Shown here: positions 15,834 through 18,134 of the stretch, piece after piece
How positions within the stretch are numbered: position 1 is the stretch's first letter
How the letters are laid out: every line of letters starts with the position of its first letter
From: Actinomycetes bacterium
GTDB taxonomy: Bacteria; Actinomycetota; CALGFH01
Reading direction: 5' to 3'
Assembly (NCBI GenBank): GCA_030146615.1
Contig: JASLBL010000682.1
Span: forward strand, 1 to 18,134
Length of the DNA stretch: 18,134 nucleotides
The notes under the pieces: generated by a model
Seen by the model: only the letters and a program-made list of their open reading frames with translations
The model's database searches: none
Told to the model about the DNA's origin: nothing
Program-made: the position numbers and the translations under genes

Positions 15834-15847
15834 TAGCATGCGCGCCA
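15834..15847 (+). promoter_or_regulatory. Putative -10 box of a leaderless promoter for the DUF3151 gene
   Basis: TAGCAT (15834-15839) matches TAnnnT and ends exactly 7 bases before the ATG at 15847. That is the same spacing as TAGGCT before the ATG at 4871. No Shine-Dalgarno precedes this ATG. It supports 15847 over the in-frame ATG at 15838, which would lie inside the -10 box. Confidence 0.5.
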
Positions 15848-16263
15848 TGACCCGCCTCCCGGTCGGCGAGCCCGACCAGACCACCATCCAGGAGCCCGCC
15901 GGCTCCCTCGAGGCCCTGGCCGCCGCCACCGACCCCGCCGCCGTGGCCGAGGTCGCCGCCCGCCACCCGACCTGCCTGGCCGCCTGGGCCACCCTCGGCG
16001 ACCTCGCCTTCCTCGACGGCCGCCCCGTCGAGGCCTACGCCTACTTCCGCGTCGGCTACCACCGCGGCCTCGACCGCCTCCGCCACGCCGGCTGGCGCGG
16101 CACCGGCAGGGTCCCCTGGTCCTCCGAAGGCAACCGCGGCTTCCTCCGCTCCCTCTCCGGCCTCGCCCAAGCCGCCGCCACCATCGCCGAAGCCGACGAG
16201 GCGGCCCGCTGCCGCCAGTTCCTTTCCGACCTCGCCCCCGACGCCCCCCAGCCCGGCCCCTAG
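15847..16263 (+). CDS. DUF3151 family protein
   Basis: A 138-residue soluble protein of the actinobacterial DUF3151 family, whose function is unknown. Characteristic stretches are VAARHPTCLAAWATLGDLAF, GRPVEAYAYFRVGYHRGLD, LRHAGWRGTGRVPWSSEGNR and GFLRSLSGLAQAAATIAEADEA. They resemble a helical TPR-like domain. Length is normal for the family. It starts 19 bases after the anti-sigma gene but seems to have its own leaderless promoter. The ATG at 15847 is chosen because it lies at the right distance from the TAGCAT box; ATG 15838 would add three residues. The C-terminus ends in a Pro-rich tail. The family's near-restriction to Actinomycetota is one of the better taxonomic clues in this window. 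Confidence 0.88.
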   Translation: MTRLPVGEPDQTTIQEPAGSLEALAAATDPAAVAEVAARHPTCLAAWATLGDLAFLDGRPVEAYAYFRVGYHRGLDRLRHAGWRGTGRVPWSSEGNRGFLRSLSGLAQAAATIAEADEAARCRQFLSDLAPDAPQPGP

Positions 16264-16548
16264 CCGTCTGCGGCGGTGATCGACGGGTCGCGCCTGCGGG
16301 CCTGCCTCGGCAGCAACGGCCTGTGGTCTCGACGCTGCTCGACGAGTCCGGCATCCCGGCCGGGGCGCCGGTGCCGACGCTGGACGGGCGGTCCGTGGTC
16401 GACCTCGACGACGCGTCGCTGGCCCTCCTGACCTGGGTCGAGGGTGAGCCCCTGACCGGCTCCGACGCCGACGAGCAGCACGTGATCGGCGAGACCCTCG
16501 CCCGACAACGAGTAGGGCCTGGAGGACGCCCGCCGCCGGCTCTGCTAG
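16264..16548 (+). pseudogene. Decayed aminoglycoside/choline phosphotransferase (APH) remnant
   Basis: No intact gene lies between 16264 and 16606. Reading from just after the DUF3151 stop, one frame gives AAVIDGSRLRACLGSNGLW (16270-16326). One base later the next frame continues VSTLLDESGIPAGAPVPTLD and ends in LALLTWVEGEPLTG...IGETLARQR (to about 16512), as if one G were missing in CTGTGG(G)TC. This resembles the N-lobe of an APH-family kinase, whose members have LxWVEGEPL and a helix ending in LARxH. The first frame then resumes with GLEDARRRLC and a TAG at 16546-16548. The catalytic HxDxxxxN loop and the C-lobe are absent, implying a deletion of perhaps 150 residues. The gene is not functional. 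Assignment rests on motif reading only. Confidence 0.55.
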
Positions 16549-16606
16549 ACCGTCGGATCCTCGGTACGCGTCCGGCGCATCGGCCAGCGGCCCCTTGCCC
16601 TCCGGC

Positions 16607-17536
16607 TCAGCGGTAGTCGCGGAGGACCGATTCGATGTCGGTGACGAGCTGGTCGTCGGTGAGGCGGCCGCCGTGGTCGAGGCGGGCCTGGACGACGGCG
16701 AGGATGCGGTTGGCGAGGAGGGCCAGCTCGCCTGGCTCGTCGAAGTGGACGGGGGTGAGGGACTCCTGGGGAGGTGAGACGGGACGGGAGCGCTCGTCGG
16801 GGTCGGGTGGGGCGAGCAGCGATGGGGGGGCGGGGGGTGCGGGGAGCTCGGGGCGGCCCTCGCCGAGGGCGCCGAGCTGGCGGCGCCAGGCGGAGAAGCT
16901 GGACTGCTCGACCGAGAAGGCGGAGGCGCCGGCGTGGTCGTCGATGCCGACACGGGCGCTCTCGACCCAGTTGGGGTCGCCGTCCGGGAACACGGCGACG
17001 TGGATGGGCTTGCCGGCCATGTCCTCGATCACGGGGCTGTTCTCGCCCATCAGGAGCTGCCGCTGGGCGGGCGTGCAGACCTGGGGGAGGCCGAAGTCGA
17101 AGGCGTCGACGCAGGCGTCCCAGGGGACCGCGGCCTGCTCGGCCTCGGCCCGGGTCGGGAAGGTCGAGAACCCGAGGGCGGCGATCGGCTCGCGTTGGCG
17201 CAGCCGGGCCGCGAACGCCGTCACCTGGTCGGGCGGGGTCCCCGGGCCGACCTCGACGATGTAGACCTGGTGGCCGGGGGCGATGGCGGCCAGGGCGTCG
17301 GCGCTGCCGAACCCGTCGGCGCTGTGAGGCGGCCCCAACCACGACCAGGGGATCACGGCCGGGCCGCGGGACAGCATCCAGGCCCTGAAGTTGTCGGCGT
17401 AGCTGAACCCGGACGGGGCGGTCCCGCCGGTCCCGCTGGCGCAGCGGACGAACACGGCGTCGAGCCCGAAGATCTGCCTGGGCTCGCCGTGCCAGACCCA
17501 CGCCGCCGTCCTGGGAAGGTGGAACTCGGCCGCCAT
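16607..17536 (-). CDS. Hypothetical protein, probable TIM-barrel (glycoside-hydrolase-like) domain
   Basis: A 309-residue protein without signal peptide or membrane segment, starting at ATG 17536 with GGAGGTG a few bases upstream. An in-frame start at 17596 would add residues encoded by the terminator hairpin and is rejected. Residues 1 to about 215 show alternating strands and helices, such as GLDAVFVRCASGTGG, GPAVIPWSWLGPP, HQVYIVEVG and AALGFSTFP. These recall GH25-like or phage-lysin-like TIM barrels; Glu in YIVEVG could match a catalytic acid, but this is tentative. A Pro/Ser-rich linker (about 218-262) connects to a small C-terminal helical domain (FDEPGELALLANRIL...LVTDIESVLRDYR). The linker plus tail suggests partner binding. 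Function unknown. The closest neighbour is the BldC-like gene upstream, but a terminator separates them. Confidence 0.75.
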   Translation of the reverse strand: MAAEFHLPRTAAWVWHGEPRQIFGLDAVFVRCASGTGGTAPSGFSYADNFRAWMLSRGPAVIPWSWLGPPHSADGFGSADALAAIAPGHQVYIVEVGPGTPPDQVTAFAARLRQREPIAALGFSTFPTRAEAEQAAVPWDACVDAFDFGLPQVCTPAQRQLLMGENSPVIEDMAGKPIHVAVFPDGDPNWVESARVGIDDHAGASAFSVEQSSFSAWRRQLGALGEGRPELPAPPAPPSLLAPPDPDERSRPVSPPQESLTPVHFDEPGELALLANRILAVVQARLDHGGRLTDDQLVTDIESVLRDYR

Positions 17537-17567
17537 CGTCACCTCCACGCCTCGGCCGCGAACCCGG

Positions 17568-17573
17568 ATTATC
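17568..17573 (-). promoter_or_regulatory. Possible -10 box of the 17536 gene
   Basis: On the minus strand the hexamer reads GATAAT, differing from TATAAT only at the first base, about 32 bases before the ATG. Any -35 box would fall inside the terminator hairpin (about 17591-17596, GTGGCC) and is poor. Confidence 0.35.
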
Positions 17574-17583
17574 GCAAAGAACA

Positions 17584-17610
17584 GCGGGCCGGCCACGAGG
17601 GCCGGCCCGC
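17584..17610 (-). terminator. Rho-independent-type terminator of the BldC-like gene
   Basis: GCGGGCCGGCC (17584-17594) and GGCCGGCCCGC (17600-17610) form a perfect 11-bp stem with a 5-base loop, ACGAG. On the minus strand the stem is followed by TGTTCTTTGCG, a T-enriched tract that is striking in this GC-rich sequence. It begins 14 bases after the stop of the BldC-like gene and precedes the next gene on the same strand, so it should separate the two transcripts. Confidence 0.75.
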
Positions 17611-17624
17611 ATGGTGTCGTTCGG

Positions 17625-17954
17625 TCAGCGGCTGGGCCCTTGAGTGGTGCGAGGCTCGCCGGCGGCGGTCATGGTCTGAAGCACCTGCTCAACGCCCTGG
17701 GCCGGATAGCGACGGTGGCCACCCGGTGTCAGGATGCTTGGCAGCTTTCCCGCCTGGGCCCAGGCGAGGACCGTGCGGGCGCTCACCTGGAGCCGGCGCG
17801 CGACCTCGGTGGTGCGCAGCAGGACCTCCAGGTCGCCGGACGACGTCTGCTGGCCAGCCTGACGGAGCTGGTCATACGACGACCGGGGCGGTTGCCAGTT
17901 TCGTAGGGCGCCATAGGTGTTCGAGGCACCGACCTGCTTGCGAGCGGTAACCAC
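17625..17954 (-). CDS. BldC-like MerR-family (excisionase-type HTH) DNA-binding protein
   Basis: A 109-residue regulator starting at GTG 17954, with GGGAGG upstream at a 4-base gap. Residues 1 to about 42 are polar and probably disordered. A winged-helix MerR-type domain follows: LLRTTEVARRLQVSARTVLA (44-63), WAQAGKLPSILTPGGHRRYP and a closing helix. The TPGGHRRY wing and WAxAGKLPS turn are those of BldC, a Streptomyces developmental regulator, and of excisionase-like HTH proteins. BldC itself is about 68 residues, so the N-terminal extension is extra. There is no effector or dimerisation domain; BldC-type proteins bind direct repeats cooperatively. Two CCCCAACG copies with an 11-base period upstream (18100-18118) are interesting in that light. 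It ends before a strong terminator, suggesting a single-gene transcript. Confidence 0.85.
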   Translation of the reverse strand: MVTARKQVGASNTYGALRNWQPPRSSYDQLRQAGQQTSSGDLEVLLRTTEVARRLQVSARTVLAWAQAGKLPSILTPGGHRRYPAQGVEQVLQTMTAAGEPRTTQGPSR

Positions 17955-18037
17955 TCTGCCTCCCCTCTGGTGGCATGTCGGCGGAGGACGTGGCCGCTGC
18001 CACCGAGCGTGCTACGTCCGGCTCGTTCCACTTCGAC

Positions 18038-18043
18038 AGTATG
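18038..18043 (-). promoter_or_regulatory. Possible -10 box of the BldC-like gene
   Basis: The minus strand reads CATACT, a -10-like hexamer giving a leader of about 75 bases. No -35 is recognisable. The interval 17955-18134 has no credible coding region. Confidence 0.25.
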
Positions 18044-18073
18044 GGCGGGACTTTTGCACTCGACGGGTCCGGC

Positions 18074-18086
18074 TGTCCAGTGGACA
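18074..18086. promoter_or_regulatory. 13-base palindrome TGTCCAGTGGACA, candidate operator
   Basis: TGTCCA and TGGACA are perfect inverted arms around one G. It lies about 30 bases upstream of the possible -10 box of the BldC-like gene, where a dimeric regulator could bind. The regulator is unknown. Confidence 0.5.
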
Positions 18087-18099
18087 AACTGCCCGGCTG

Positions 18100-18118
18100 C
18101 CCCAACGAGTCCCCAACG
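18100..18118. repeat. Tandem CCCCAACG repeat with 11-base period
   Basis: CCCCAACG occurs at 18100-18107 and 18111-18118, on the same face of the helix about one turn apart. It lies upstream of the BldC-like gene near the window edge, so further copies could be outside. It may be a direct-repeat protein-binding site. Confidence 0.45.
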
Positions 18119-18134
18119 TGGCGGCAAACGCGCT

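Noticed and set aside
17783..18134. Minus-strand frames crossing the window end upstream of the BldC-like gene, considered as the end of an integrase or other gene
   Set aside because: No conserved motif is visible in any frame, and dyads and repeats fit a regulatory region better. The upstream flank is not available.

Overview
The window is very GC-rich DNA. It has GTG starts, ATGA/GTGA coupled genes, a DUF3151 gene, a BldC-like regulator, a class E/F-type sortase and an RskA-type anti-sigma factor. Together these point to an uncultured or poorly known actinobacterium (Actinomycetota). This is chromosomal-type content: I see no rRNA, tRNA, insertion sequence, CRISPR array or complete phage gene.

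Layout. (1) 2-4825, plus strand: the end of a substrate-binding protein, two permeases and two ATPases of the Opp/Dpp family, then a LacI-type regulator coupled to the last ATPase. A LacI regulator on an Opp-type transporter suggests oligosaccharide rather than peptide uptake. (2) 4871-5866: a secreted, membrane-anchored protein of unknown function, probably made from a leaderless mRNA. Its stop codon overlaps that of the convergent glyA (5863-7341, minus), a long-form serine hydroxymethyltransferase. (3) 7423-13002, plus: a strong -10 box, a leader able to fold two ways around the Shine-Dalgarno, a 32-residue hydrophobic peptide gene (7490-7588), a multi-pass histidine kinase with no response regulator beside it, and a MacB/LolD-type ATPase with a 970-residue double-FtsX permease. 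I consider this peptide/kinase/ABC cassette the best candidate for an undescribed system. (4) 12999-15827: a sortase lipoprotein and its probable substrate (DUF4397 protein with C-terminal anchor) on the minus strand, divergent from an ECF sigma factor and its anti-sigma factor. The anti-sigma gene carries an apparent frameshift between zinc finger and membrane segment. (5) 15847-16606: a leaderless DUF3151 gene followed by a decayed aminoglycoside/choline phosphotransferase remnant. (6) 16607-18134, minus: a TIM-barrel-like protein of unknown function and a BldC-like MerR-family regulator, separated by a clear hairpin terminator, then a promoter region with a palindrome and a tandem repeat.

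How the parts may work together (inference): the sigma/anti-sigma pair probably controls the divergent sortase/substrate pair. The kinase could sense the small peptide, or a peptide handled by the FtsX transporter. The 12-base sequence CCCGGAGGCTCG occurs before both the peptide gene and the kinase gene. In both places a pyrimidine tract complementary to the Shine-Dalgarno follows, so the two genes may share a post-transcriptional switch.

Family assignments come from reading motifs by eye. No database search was run.
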